This document shows positions 45,643 through 57,062 of a DNA stretch of 64,000 bases, in pieces. The position numbers were made by a program, and so were the translations under genes. The notes under the pieces are model-generated. The model ran no database searches and was not told the origin of the DNA. It saw nothing but the letters and a program-made list of their open reading frames with translations. The stretch is from Drechmeria coniospora (lineage: Eukaryota > Ascomycota > Sordariomycetes > Hypocreales > Ophiocordycipitaceae). The first letter of the stretch is position 1. The number at the start of each line of letters is the position of its first letter. Location: assembly GCF_001625195.1 (NCBI RefSeq), contig NC_054390.1, positions 3,806,027-3,870,026 of the forward strand. The letters run 5' to 3'.

Positions 45643-47007
45643 CTACACACAAAACTTGCGATCCAACATTCTCAGCGCCCTCGCATCCTCGCTGACGCCG
45701 ATCGTCTCCGACGCGAGGCTTGGCGCCCCTGCCCCCTTGGCCCTCGGGCTGCTGCTGGCGCTGCCGTGGCTGCCGGCGCCGACGCTGCCGCACTCGCTAC
45801 TCGACGGCGTCGGGTGCAGCAGCGCCGACAGGCTCGTCCGGCCGCCGCCGCCCACCGGCAGCCTCTCCACCGGCGGCAGCTTGGGCGGGCTGACGCTGAG
45901 GTGTCGCGTCGGCGGCGTCGCCATGGAGCCGTGCGACGACGCGTAGGCTCCCTGCGTCACCGTATTCAGCGCGGGGAGGGGTCCGAGGGACCTTTGTGAC
46001 CATTCGCCGCCAGCCTGCGCCTCGGCCGCGGCCGCCGATGCCATCGACGGCAGCTCCGTCTGCGCCGCTCCGTCGTACCATGCCGGCAGGGGCGTTCCGT
46101 GGGAGGAACGTCGGGTTTGGAGCGGCGCCATCGGCCCCGGCGCCTGGCTGTGCAGCGGCGTCAGGGAGCCGCGGTCGTAGGCGGGAGGCGTGGCGTGCGG
46201 GTAGCCGTTGGGGTACGCGGGAGCTTGGGACGGCGGCGGAGCGTGCGACGAGTGAGGATGCGGTAGCTGGTGGACGCTGGGCGGATACGGAGCCTGGGCG
46301 AACTGGCCGTACGGCGGCGTCACGGCCGGCGAGGGAGGCCACGCGTAACCGGTCTGGCCAAAGTGAGGGGGGTACGGCTGCGGGTGGTGACCGTGAGCGT
46401 GGCCGGGCGGCATCATGTACGGCTGCTGCATGGGCGTCCGCGTGAGCGCCGGCGTCTGGATCGTCTCGCCGAGATTGGATTCCGGGTACATGCCCTTTGG
46501 GGGCGAGATTCCGCGCAGCGACGGGTCTGAGCTCGGCTGGGGCAGGTCGGGCTGGCCGGGTTGGGGCCGTGAGTAGTACGAGATGAGGTGGAGGTGCTGG
46601 CCGGTCGACGTGGTGATGCTGAAGGACTGCTTCATGAGGCCGTCGGCCTTGTAGCGGTACCCTTCGGGCTCGCCGTCGTCGTGGTCGTCGTCGCTACCGC
46701 GGCCCGAGTCGGGCGTCTTGCCGGCGCCTCGCCTGCTGCTGCCGAAACCGCCGCCCCGCTTGCCCTCCATCTCGCGGTAGGTCAGGAAGCTGCCGGAGAC
46801 GCGGCTGGCGCTCCACGACTTGCCGTCGGTCCATCTCCGCATGCCGGCTTCTCGCTCATCCCAGACGAAGACGGAGCCGGAGCGGATCGACTGCCTCTCC
46901 TTCTCCGACAGCCGACGCTGCACCCGGGGCAGCAAACCCAGACGGCAGGCTTCAAACAGCTTGATGGCGTCGGCCGGAGTCCGCACGTAACCATGGTACG
47001 TCTCCAT
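45643..47007 (-). CDS. pac2: Gti1/Pac2-family transcriptional regulator (Pac2 type)
   Basis: A single exon of 454 residues. The N-terminal WOPR-type DNA-binding region is intact: METYHGYVRTPADAIKLFEA, LLPRVQRRLSEKERQSIRSG, SVFVWDEREAGMRRWTDGKS, then WSASRVSGSFLTYREMEGKR, with the second half near residues 115-150 (YKADGLMKQSFSITTSTGQH). The MET start and RVQRRLSEKERQ match the Pac2 branch rather than the Sge1/Ryp1/Wor1 branch. The rest is Pro/Gln/His/Ser-rich and disordered, as in activators of this family. Fission yeast Pac2 controls mating onset independently of cAMP; filamentous relatives affect conidiation and virulence. The ATG at 47007 was chosen because it gives the family start; the frame is open 40 codons further upstream. 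Confidence 0.93.
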   Translation of the reverse strand: METYHGYVRTPADAIKLFEACRLGLLPRVQRRLSEKERQSIRSGSVFVWDEREAGMRRWTDGKSWSASRVSGSFLTYREMEGKRGGGFGSSRRGAGKTPDSGRGSDDDHDDGEPEGYRYKADGLMKQSFSITTSTGQHLHLISYYSRPQPGQPDLPQPSSDPSLRGISPPKGMYPESNLGETIQTPALTRTPMQQPYMMPPGHAHGHHPQPYPPHFGQTGYAWPPSPAVTPPYGQFAQAPYPPSVHQLPHPHSSHAPPPSQAPAYPNGYPHATPPAYDRGSLTPLHSQAPGPMAPLQTRRSSHGTPLPAWYDGAAQTELPSMASAAAAEAQAGGEWSQRSLGPLPALNTVTQGAYASSHGSMATPPTRHLSVSPPKLPPVERLPVGGGGRTSLSALLHPTPSSSECGSVGAGSHGSASSSPRAKGAGAPSLASETIGVSEDARALRMLDRKFCV

Positions 47008-48390
47008 CTTGACGGCACTGATGGAATCCGTTTTGAACGCGTTTTCCGTACCTGCTTTCGCAGGACGTACTTGACATGGAGGAGGAAGAGGGGAATGGCC
47101 CAGTCCGGGAGAAACAGCCGAGTTCACTCAAGTCGGGGACGAGACTTGGGTGCGAGCAAGGCCGGAGGAGGATGGCGTTCGGCCGGGTCCAGCCAAGATG
47201 GCAGAGTCTGTCGGCGAGGAGGATCCGCTGCGGTTTCACATCAGCGCCGGGTCGAATGGGAGGTTGAGATTTGGACAAGGTGGAGGAGGAGTGAGCGTAG
47301 CGAGCTCGGGGCGGGCATGGCCGGACTGCTCGACACGAAGCATACACTTGCACACTTGGGCTCGAGCAGGACGTTGGGATCGGAGGGTGAGAGGCCGGCC
47401 GGTCAAGTCTAGTTGAAGACAGGTGGATGCCACCACGGCTACGGCCAGGTTCGCACCCATCTCCCAGGTGGCATCCTTCCATCGAGAATGTCGAGAAGAC
47501 GGCTCGCGGCGACGGAGAAGCCAGGCAGCTCGTTTGCAAAGGGCCGTCCGTCCGTCCGTCTGTCCGTCCGTCCGTCCGTCCCCCCCGCCCCGCCCCGCTC
47601 GCCGGATTCCCCTCACCATCCGGTGGTGGAAAAACTGCCGCTTGGCAACAGGACAGCCAGAAGGTCCCGGAGCCAATCGATGCCGTCGTCGCCGACGCGG
47701 GTGCTCGGATCGGGCGAGCGACGGCGGGCTGGTTAGGCGAGAGTCGGCCACGGTACAGGCTCTCCAAACAGCAAAGAATGCATCGACGAGCACCCAAGGT
47801 CTGCACACTGGCGCAGCACCGAGTCGGCATCGGAAGCAGATGGCGGCATCGCGAGATGAGCCAACGGGTAGGGGGGACCGCGGGAGTACTCGCTCGTACG
47901 CGTGGCCGAGCCCGGCAGCTCCGTGCACGGCGGCAACAAGGCCGACTTCGGATCGGGGGCATCGACGGGATACTCGTAGGTAGGGGAGGCAGTGCGGCGG
48001 GCGAAGGAGAGCTTCAGGGTTGCGTCAAGAGCGAGGGTGACGTACCTCGATCTCGCGTGATGCCGTCGGACGGTGGGAGAGGCTCGGTCCGAGGGGACGA
48101 TGGGACCTTTGTTATCGGCAGCAACGCTGTAGAATGAAGCGGTCGGTCAACGGCGGTCAATGGGATCGAAAATCGAAAGTCGACAGTGGTAGGGGTCGGA
48201 GGTCGAGAGGGAAGGGTAGCCAAGGCTGGGGTTGCGAAAATGGGCAACAGAATGGAGAGGTTATGTACAAGTATGAATGGGTAGATGAGAGAATGAATAA
48301 TACGCTTAAGTCGGCGCCGCGAAGCCGACTTGAGGGGGGGTGGCATCAGCAAGGGGGAGGGGGGGCGGCACTAGCGTACGTACCAAGCAG
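47008..48390. other. Upstream region of the Pac2-type gene
   Basis: A GC-rich region of about 1.4 kb, likely promoter and long 5' leader. It holds a (CCGT)n microsatellite at 47544-47580 followed by a C-rich run. Overlapping frames of 230-336 codons on both strands look like GC-driven artefacts. No gene is supported. Confidence 0.45.
47544..47580. repeat. (CCGT)n microsatellite
   Basis: About nine tandem CCGT units with one CTGT interruption, running into a C-rich tract, about 540 bp upstream of the Pac2-type start codon. Likely length-variable between strains. Confidence 0.9.
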
Positions 48391-51180
48391 CCCACTCGCA
48401 CCTGTGCGGCACCGTACAGTACTTGCGGAAGTACAGTACAAGTACGCCAGCCGGTAAGTACATGGAGGGGCCTGCGCACTTGCTGGTATAAGTACAGTAA
48501 GTATACTTGAATAGAGAAGTAAGCACAAGTACAGCTACATGTACAGTGCTCGGTCCATGTGCAAGTACAAGCAATTAATGGTGCACGCAGATCGAGAATG
48601 TGGGAAGAAGCCAAGTGGTGGTGGTGCAGGCTCGAGCCGTTTACATGTACTCCGTACGGATACGGCGTATCTACCAGCACATGCACCTACCTTGCACTGT
48701 GCAAGGCCCATCCATATTGGCTTCAAGGCCCTCATCTTCGCTCTCCGTATGCGTCCCCGTAAGTAAACCTACAGCCACCGGATGGCCATTCCAAAAAGGT
48801 CAAGCATTCGGCAATGCCGCCGTACGCTACCTCGCACCCTCCGCAACGACTCGTCGGCAGCCTGCGTCCACGCGGCGGCGGCGGCTGTGGTCTTGTGCGA
48901 GGGCTGACGGGCGCAAGGGAGAAGCAGAGCGGACGACGCAGAGGTGGGCGGCCGCACGACAGAGGGAGCGCCTGCGGCACGGAGTACATGCAAGTGCATT
49001 GCGTGCGAGCAGGTAGGTGTACTTACATACAGTACATGTACAACTGCAGCTACAAGAATAGAGCACCGGAGAGCACGGACTCGTCGTAAGCATAGGGGGG
49101 GCAAGGTTAAAACTCAAGATTAAAAAGAACAAACAGAGGTGAGTTTAGTCGATACGGACCAGACCAGGTGAGTTTAGTTGATACGAACAAGCCAAGGCAC
49201 GACGAAGACGCAACTGTTGGCACTTGGCCGTACTCCCTTTGCCGTCCAAAGTACGCGTACTCGCCGTAATCCTGTACATGTGCAGGTACGTACGTATCTC
49301 CGTAAGCCCGAAGGAAGCAAAAGGAAGGAAAGGCTGTCGTGTTGCGTCATCAGGGCCGCCTGCACCGTTGAAAGAGGGAAGGTGCACTGGGTGTTAGCGG
49401 AGCCGATTCGGAGGACAGCAGGCACGAGTGGCCGTACCTGCACGGTACCGTCAGTGCCTAGGGAGGGCGGTGGGATGGGCAGTTGCGTTGCCGAGAGGCC
49501 GAGCCAAGACCCGAACGGGGCAACAGCCGGCCACGGTGCGGTGCCAGCGAGGACTCGATTACCTGCACAGTGGAAGGGTTGGACCTGCCCATGGTTGGCG
49601 CCGTCACGAGCACGACAAGGTCCGTACGGGCCGGCCTAGCGCAGGCGAAGTTGGGTGGACGTAACGGCCGTGGATTGGGGGGAGAGAGGGGAGGCTTCAA
49701 CGTGCGTCTCCGGAGGGCATACTGCCCGTCCATGCGGGCATCACACTGTCCGCCGTCCTTGTACGCATCACCAGTGCGTTCGAGCGCGCCGCGTGGCGAG
49801 GCAAGTGCTTGCAGGCGTGCATGAATGCTCGAGGCGGGCGTTGCGCGTCGAGCAGGGCATGGTTCCGCCCTCGGTGCGGTGGGTGCGTGGCAGACACCGG
49901 CGAGCACGAGGGCCAAGATCAAACGGACGGCGGCAACGCCACGGTGGCAGAAATAAGGTGATGGATTCGCCCTAAGCTTATTTTCAACCGTCGAAGACAG
50001 AACGTCGTGTCACCGGCCCACGCTCGTCCAGGCTTAACGGGGACGCACCGTGCGCAAGCGATTTGCCTGCCTGTCAGCATCCTCCGTCGGGTCGAGCGGC
50101 CCTCTCGCCGCTCATCGTCCCGCCGGCCCCATTCCAGCGGCAACCGACTCCTCAACGAGAGGCGGGCGGCGGCGGGGGGGGGCTCAGCAATCACTGGCAC
50201 CACGGGCCACCGACAAGGGCGCGGCCGGCCACGGAGAGCGCGTCGTCGGTCGTGCATCGCCATCACGGAGCCACGTCTGCCAAAGGGAGCGCTGCACACT
50301 CGGCGGATGAGAACAGGCACCCACGAGGGAGTGGGTTCAGCGGAGTCGGTCCTCCAAGTACGCGCTGCAAGTTGGTGCCAGGACCGGCTGGTGTTGGGGG
50401 TAATTACGTAGTACCTACCTAGTATCTAGGGGTACGTATCCAGGACGGGTAATAGGGGTACGTTGCCTTATCTAGGACAGGTGGGTGTACTTACGGAGCA
50501 CCGTACGGAGTACGTTACATGTAGTCGGTTGTACGGAGTACGGGCACTCGCACGCACTGTACTTACCTGTCCGGGACGGGTACGTTCCGTGCTGGGCAGC
50601 GCAGCACCACCACCAGGCTGCGCATGCGTCGTTCTTGTTTGCTGCGTCAAGGTCATCGTCGTGGGAATGGTCGCACGCCTCCTGGGTATGTCGGCAAGTC
50701 CTCGTGCCCGCGGATGGGGTCGCCATCCCTGCTCCACAGTGCCGCCCCCCGTCGGCGACGGTGTTCCAGCCCCAACTGAGGGCCCCGGCGCGGCGCCAAT
50801 GGAGCGCCGTGAAAGTCTTCGCCACGGCCGCGATACACGTGTCTTTCTGAGGAGGCAGCACGCTAGGGGCGCCTTGTCGCAGCACCAAGTGCCGTGGCTC
50901 CCGAGACTCGCCATCGGTCGCGGTTCGTGCCACGAACGACGGTGAGTTTCCGAACTCGGTCGAGGACTCTAACCGTCATAACCTTGACGGTGGCGCACTA
51001 GGGGGCAGTTGGCATTTGTGACGAATAGATGCGCTGCGTGTGCACATGCAGTCCGCGCTGGACCACTAGGCGAGCCCATGTACCGCACAGTCGCCGTCAA
51101 GCCCGGGCGGAACCTGCAACTGTTTGCAGTCGTTCAGTGCACCCCATGGCAAGTACAGCAGGCACCACGCACCAAGAAGC

Positions 51181-51230
51181 ACCACCAAACACCACCAAAC
51201 ACCACCAAGCACCACCAAGCACCACCAAGA
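51181..51230. repeat. 10-bp tandem repeat, five copies
   Basis: Five contiguous units of ACCACCAAAC / ACCACCAAGC / ACCACCAAGA, preceded by a decayed partial copy. The purine change at position 9 splits the array into an older and a newer half. Confidence 0.9.
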
Positions 51231-51370
51231 ACCAGGTGGGTGTCTGCGTACCGTAGGGTACACATGCCCGCCGTCCTGGATTGGTACGCAAGGTGCTCGC
51301 ATTTGCCTGGTTAGCGATGCCGATGCCATTGTCTCGGTTCCCGCACCGCTCCATGGACAACTAAGTACTT

Positions 51371-51440
51371 GTGCTCACGCACACGCACACGCACACGCAC
51401 ACACGCAAAAACACAAACAATACACAAAAATGCACACAAA
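51371..51440. repeat. (CACACG)/(CA)-type microsatellite
   Basis: ACGCAC units followed by decaying ACACAAAAA-type sequence, about 70 bp, purine/pyrimidine alternating over the first half and therefore potentially Z-forming. No gene is nearby. Confidence 0.75.
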
Positions 51441-52554
51441 AATATGCACAAAACAGTACCGCGCTTCCAAGGGGGTGCATCCATGTGACGCAGCAAACTC
51501 TCCTCTGCGACTCTGCGAGAGCCCGAGCCAGCATGCTCCTTGCACGGACGGCAAGCATCGTCGTGTGTCGTGTTCACAAAGGAAACCGTCTTTCCTTTGA
51601 CTTTGTGCCTCGGCGCGGAATGCTCATTCATTCATCCCAGCCCGTACCCGCGACCGCTTCCGATGAGGCTTGCGGCTGTCGGCCATCGATCGCCCTGGCA
51701 GGCGGACGGCACGCACAGGTCCTCGCATGCTGGCACCGTGCCTGGGCTCTGTGCAAGCAAATGCTCCTCCGTCAATGTGCCCCGACGAGCGGTCGCACGC
51801 ATGCGGGCGGCATGGGCAGCACGGCCGTTGCTTGATGCCGTCGACGAACCTCGCACGCTCGCAGCGCCCTGCCACCTACGGGGCCGCGGACGGGGGACGC
51901 TGTACCCTCGCGAGCCAGCCGTGCCAACCTTCGCTTCCTTGGGCGGCGTGGCCCACGGCCCACTCTTGCTTCGGCACCGGCACGGCAACGTTGATCATTC
52001 CGACCGTCGTCGTCCACCCGTCCATGATGAATCGTCGTCGAGGGCCGGGTGACGGACGGCCAAGCCAGGGCGATGACGTCCTTGCCGAGCCGGCTCCGGC
52101 CTGGCTCGTGCCACCCCCCTCCCCCGTCGCGGTCAATGAGCGACCCTCTTCCGCGCAGCAGCCGTCGCCGTGCGTCGACAGGTGCAGAGTTCAACGAGAG
52201 GAGTGCAAACCTACCGACTTACTCTCACGCCCATGCTTTCGCCAAAACCTCTGCGTGCGCACACCCGCCTATGTGCAGGCCGCAGCGCCGAGTAGAACGA
52301 GGGATGCGCACGCGGGAATGACGACGCAATGGAAATCGGCACCCGAGCCACGGAGGGGAGGAGACGGTGGAAAGGATAATCGGCTGGCGAGGGGTCCGGC
52401 TGATGATTCGTTTCGTCAGGCAACCATGCCCGTTGGTCGGGGAGAGAGGGAGTGAGTCACGACGCCACGCTCTCCTGGAGGTCTTGTCGCTCTCCGACTT
52501 GCGAGATGCGTACCAAGCTGCATGTGCGGGCACTCGCAGCACAGCACACATGGC

Positions 52555-53510
52555 GTATGGGTGGACGAGCACGCACACCTACTTACATGGACACCTAAGT
52601 ACTTAGTTGTACTTGCTGCACTGCACACCTGCATATGTACACCTGCATGTACGAGCAGCAGTGCCTGTGCGGCAAGGTATTCCGCTCGTCATCGGACCCT
52701 TGGCAGCTGGCGATGGCCGATGGGCATCCCGGTACGGTGCATGCGCCAAGCCACCAACCGCAGCGCGCAGATCCAGGGTCCGCCTTATTCGGGAGCCAAC
52801 CAGCCCGTTGGATGCGTAGGCACCGCCGACTTCATCTCGACTTGCCGCGCCATTGATCCCCTCGACGTCGTGGCAGCAGCAGGCGTGCATGCGGAGCGCG
52901 GGTGCGAACTCGTCGACGGCGGGCGTACTCGCGCGGGTGCAGCAGCGTTCGCCTTGGGGCGCAGGAGGGCGGAAAATGACGACTTGCGGAGGTGCGGATG
53001 CACCGTGGAGATTGCCATACGACTCCACATGTTCAAAGGGAAGTGGGAAGGGTGGAGGCGAGGAAAGGGGGTGGAGGGGTGCGCTGAGCAAAAGGCGCAC
53101 TCGTACGTTCGAACACGTACACCTACTGTACATGTACAGCACTTGTACTTGCACCTAAGTAAGTACAACAACCTACAGTAAGTACAACCACATGTACAGC
53201 ACATGCAAGCATAAGCGTACATGTACTCCGTATGTACTCCGTATGTACTCCGTACTTATTGCGGAGTGCAGTACGTGCAAGTGTACTCCGCGCTGCACCC
53301 CAAATCGTACTTGCAGGTGTATTACGGTACACGTTCTGTGCAGTACTGTAGCTGTACACTTGCTCAAGTACACGCACGGACCGAGGGCCTGCAAGTACTG
53401 GGCAGGTACGGAGCACTCCGCACTTGCTTGCAAGTACTTGCGTTGGCACTGTGCATGTACAGTCCGCCAACGGCAAATAAGCGTACTTACGCGTCCATTC
53501 GTGCTTGCGG
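52555..53510. repeat. GTAC-rich block with internal 11-bp repeat
   Basis: GTAC words occur in 52555-52660 and 53100-53500, around a GC-rich core at 52680-53080. At 53221-53255 the 11-mer ATGTACTCCGT is repeated three times in tandem and then runs into TAC, showing how GTAC words expand locally. No gene is seen. Confidence 0.6.
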
Positions 53511-55780
53511 CTAACTCGGCCAGTCATCGTCCCACAAGGATTCGTCGGCTTTTAAGCATGAATTTAAGCGTTGCAGGGCAATGGCCTTGGCACGGATACC
53601 CATTCCGGCTGGAACGAAAGGGCGAGGGCGTCGGCGCCGCCATCATCGACACGGTTCAAGCGCGTGCAGGACCTTGCTTGCACTGTAAGGGCATGCGAGG
53701 AACGCAAGTGTATTGCGCATCACGAGTACTGCCACGGAGCGATGCCAGTGCACCTGTGTCTGTAGGCAGGTGCAAGTGTAAGTAGGTGTGGCATGTACCC
53801 GAGCCGAGCACTTCATACCGTCATGCTCATGTGTGCTCCTTGGGCGTACGAGCGGTGCTGTACTGTAGGTGCATGTGCTCCGCCGTCGGTGCCGATTGAT
53901 TGCCTCCATCGTCCCACTCTGCGGCGCCTGGCGTCCTTTGCGACCACTCGACGACGGGCGAGATCATGTCGAGCCCACCCCATCTCATCACACCCTGTGC
54001 GCCACCGTGCTTGGCTCATCACGCAGCTCCGTGTTACAGCTGCGGAAAGATTAAGGTGGACGGATGTCGCAGCCAAGGGAAAGCTTGGCGTTTGCGAGAT
54101 GCCGTCCCAGCCGACTTGGCCCACAGCGGGGCCCTGCTCGTCCCACGACGCTGGACGGGGTACGTACAGTACATGCATGGAGCGAACAGTACTTATGTAA
54201 GTACAACCACATGTACTGTACTTAAGTACTGTACTTAGAATGTAGGTGTAAGTACTAAGGTGTGCGCATGTGCAGTGCTTGCGAGGAGGGAGTGCAAGTA
54301 CACGTTAATTAATAGTACTTTTGACCAAGAATACAGCTACCACTGCCAGTACGGAGTAATGGCTATACTTGCATGTGCACTAGCAAGTTCCATATGTGTG
54401 CACTGCACAACTACGACCCCGTAACTCCATACCACTACTTGTACACCTAAGTACTACAAGTACCCTACGAGGTGCTTGCTTAAGGTATACTTGCGCATGC
54501 CTGTACTCTGTACAACAATGCTTGTACAAATAGGTGTTCTTGTACTCCGTACGGAGTACTCAAGTATGTACGAAAGTCCCGTGCCGATACTCTGTGCAGA
54601 GTTCAGGGTGGACACAAGCAAGCACTACATGTACATGTACCTCCTTGCGTACTTACACGTAAGTACTCTGTGGGGAGTCACTTGCCGCAAGTCCAAGTAC
54701 GCAAATAGCCATTACCAACGCACCGTAAGTAAGTACTGTACGTACCACGAAGCACAGCGTACAGTGAGTGCAGTAATACCTTCGTGCAGCATACAGTCCA
54801 GCGTGTACTGTAAGTAAGGATGTGCTGCTACTGTGCTGCACCCACACGTGCCGACGTACCACACTCGAGGAATACACCTACAGTATGGAGTACGGAGTAC
54901 TTACTGGCAGTAATACTTACTTGCGCATCGCTGGGTATGTGCGTGGCTGGCTTGGAAGGGCGGAGAGCATTTCGTCCACCTGCTTGCCGGCGTGGCTGCT
55001 CCTATTTCCGCATAGTTTGTCGTAAGCTTTTGAACGTACGATTCCTCTTCCGCACCCACGCCTACAGACGGTACGCACACGACTGGCCTACGGGATTGGC
55101 ATTGTACAGCACTCCATAATGCCTCGTACGTACATGTACTGCAAGTATATGCACCGGCACAGTATTATGTTGCCTGTGCCGAGTGCCTCGTACCAGGACG
55201 AGCATGGCATGAGCCAGCAGGCAATGCTGCCAGTACCTTGAGCATACAAGTACACACACCGACCTGAGCAGCATGTAATACTCCTATGCCACCTTACACA
55301 TGCGCAAGTACCTCGTGTGGGTAGTGGCAAGTACATAAAGTGCGTGAGTACGGAGCAGCGGCACAATCCTTTCAAGCCAAGGTACTCCGTACAACTCCTA
55401 CCAACATGTACTTACAAGTCCTACCACCCTGGAGTAATTAATACATGTAATATTCCTTACAAGTTCTGCTGCGGACTGCTTCGCACACGCCCTTACTAGG
55501 TACTCAATTAAGTACATGCACTTACAGTAATTACATGTAATACAACTACAGCACACCCAAGTACGAACTCACACGTAAAGTACAGCAAGTAGGTACACTC
55601 GTGTGCACGGAAAAGTACTGTACATGTATTAATGCTCTGCACGTGATTTGATTTACTTGATGCAGAGCATTGCACCTTCTCGTGCGGCGTGCTCGCAGTG
55701 CTTACGTTTACAGTACCGTCCACTGCTTACGTGTACAGTACCGCCGTCCGACACCTACTGCTCTGAGAACAACCTCTTTG
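53511..55780. repeat. GC-rich islet, then the longest GTAC-rich block
   Basis: 53511-54140 is a GC-rich islet with random frames. 54150-55640 is the longest uninterrupted GTAC-word block of the window, with GTACGGAGTACTC-like inverted repeats (for example about 54545-54562). No coding signal is seen. Confidence 0.6.
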
Positions 55781-56606
55781 CTTCACCACCAGCACGAGCA
55801 CGAGCATGGATGCCGCCACGAATGGCAGCCTTCTTGCTTGCCGAACCGACTCACCCGTACTTGGGCGAGCGCCTGCTGGGCTCCGCAAGTACACGCCGTG
55901 CGTGCCCGTGCCGCACGAGACGAAACGAAGCCCCCGGGCGGCCACTTGCTCCAGTGCTGGAGAGGCAGCTTGGCCGTCCCCGACAGTCGACTTTGCCCGT
56001 TCCCCGAGGACTTGGCTGCCGCTCCCTCGTCTCGCCGCCAAACAGGGCTCCGCGCCGGCGGGACGTTCGGGACGGACGCTCTGGCCTTGGCGAGTCCGAG
56101 GGCCAACGAATGGCCGGCCGATGGCGTCGGCGAGGGAGCGAGGCCCGACGGGAACAAGCTCGGCGCACCTTTGCCTTTCGCCCGTGCAGCCGGTGGGCAG
56201 GGTGCGGCTTACCATTTCCTGCCTGCACGAGTGCTTGGGAGAACGAGACGATGCGGCGAGCAGGTCCGGCGCCGTCGCCTCCGACTGCCGTCGAATGGGC
56301 GGATGCAGCGCGATTCCCACAGGCGCCGCCCCCGCCGCCCCCATGGCCGTGGCCATGACCATCGCCATCATGCAGGCATCGTATCGGTTGCCCCCCTCTG
56401 CTCCTTGTTGTACATGGAGGTTCGATGCTAAGTATTCGTCCGAGGTAAATGCCTGCAGTGCCCGTACGGCCCTGAGCATGTCACGTGTCACGCAGTCTGA
56501 AGCATTTTTTATAATCAAAAGATTTGTTCTACCATTTTGTCCAATGGGTAATCTATGCTTTCATGGCGCCCGCGCCCTGGAGAGCAAACCCACATGGCCG
56601 TCATTT
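55781..56606. other. GC-rich island, no recognisable gene
   Basis: Frames of 236-294 codons are open in three plus frames and one of 263 codons on the minus strand, all over the same DNA, which is typical of stop-poor GC-rich sequence. None shows a motif. The last 100 bp are probably the 3' UTR of the next minus-strand gene. Confidence 0.4.
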
Positions 56607-57062
56607 TCAGTCAATCGTCATGCCGCACACACGGGGGTTTTTAGCACATATGGGGTCGTCGCTTCGGCCGTTCCATTGGTTGTTGCCTGAGGCGCTGTCA
56701 TTACCGCCATCGTCCGCTTTGCTGCTGGTTTGTTGGCCGCTGGTTTGTTGGCCGCTGGTCTGTTGGCCGCTGGTCTGTTGGCCGCCGCTCTGTTGGCCGT
56801 AGTTCCATTGGCCATAGTTCCTTTGGCCGTAGTTCCCTTGGTTGTAGTTCCTTTGGCGGTACTGCCCTCGGTTGCCGTATCTTAGGTTGCCGTACCCTCG
56901 GTTGCCGTACCCTTGGTTTCCGTAGCCGTACCCTTGGTTGCTGGGCTGACCATAGCCATTGGCCGGATAGCCATATGACTGCCTCTTTTCGTGCTGTTCT
57001 GCAGATGCAGCAAGCCCCAGTCCAGCCAGGACGGCAACGAGAGTGGTGACAGAGGCACGCAT
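56607..57062 (-). CDS. Secreted Gly/Tyr/Gln/Asn-rich repeat protein with Kex2 site
   Basis: A single exon of 151 residues from the ATG at 57062. A signal peptide (MRASVTTLVAVLAGLGLAASA) is followed by EQHEKR, a KR dibasic site for Kex2-type processing that would leave a mature chain starting QSYGY. The mature part has two repeat zones: YGN/GYG/NYGQ motifs (about 30-90) and four GQQTS units (about 92-112), then an acidic Ser/Asn stretch and a Cys pair in ICAKNPRVCGM. Such low-complexity, Gln/Asn-rich secreted proteins are often wall-associated or self-assembling. A TATATATA element lies about 115 bp upstream. No known family; function unknown. The repeats are probably length-variable. Confidence 0.78.
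   Translation of the reverse strand: MRASVTTLVAVLAGLGLAASAEQHEKRQSYGYPANGYGQPSNQGYGYGNQGYGNRGYGNLRYGNRGQYRQRNYNQGNYGQRNYGQWNYGQQSGGQQTSGQQTSGQQTSGQQTSSKADDGGNDSASGNNQWNGRSDDPICAKNPRVCGMTID

Larger units (their letters stand above)
48391..52554. other. Mosaic of GTAC blocks and GC-rich islands
   Basis: GTAC-rich patches (about 48390-48770, 48985-49300 and 50400-50590) alternate with GC-rich islands (48780-48980, 49400-50400 and 50600-52550). Two simple repeats are listed separately (51181-51230 and 51371-51440). Frames of up to about 260 codons exist (51670-52455), but none has a recognisable product. No gene is supported. Confidence 0.4.

Noticed and set aside
51181..51440. Tandem repeats considered as CRISPR or telomere-like
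   Set aside because: There are no spacers between units, the units are 10 bp or shorter, and the sequence does not match the fungal telomere repeat TTAGGG.
55670..56690. Four overlapping frames of 236-294 codons
   Set aside because: All cover the same GC-rich island in different frames, which indicates lack of stops rather than genes. No signal peptide or domain is visible.
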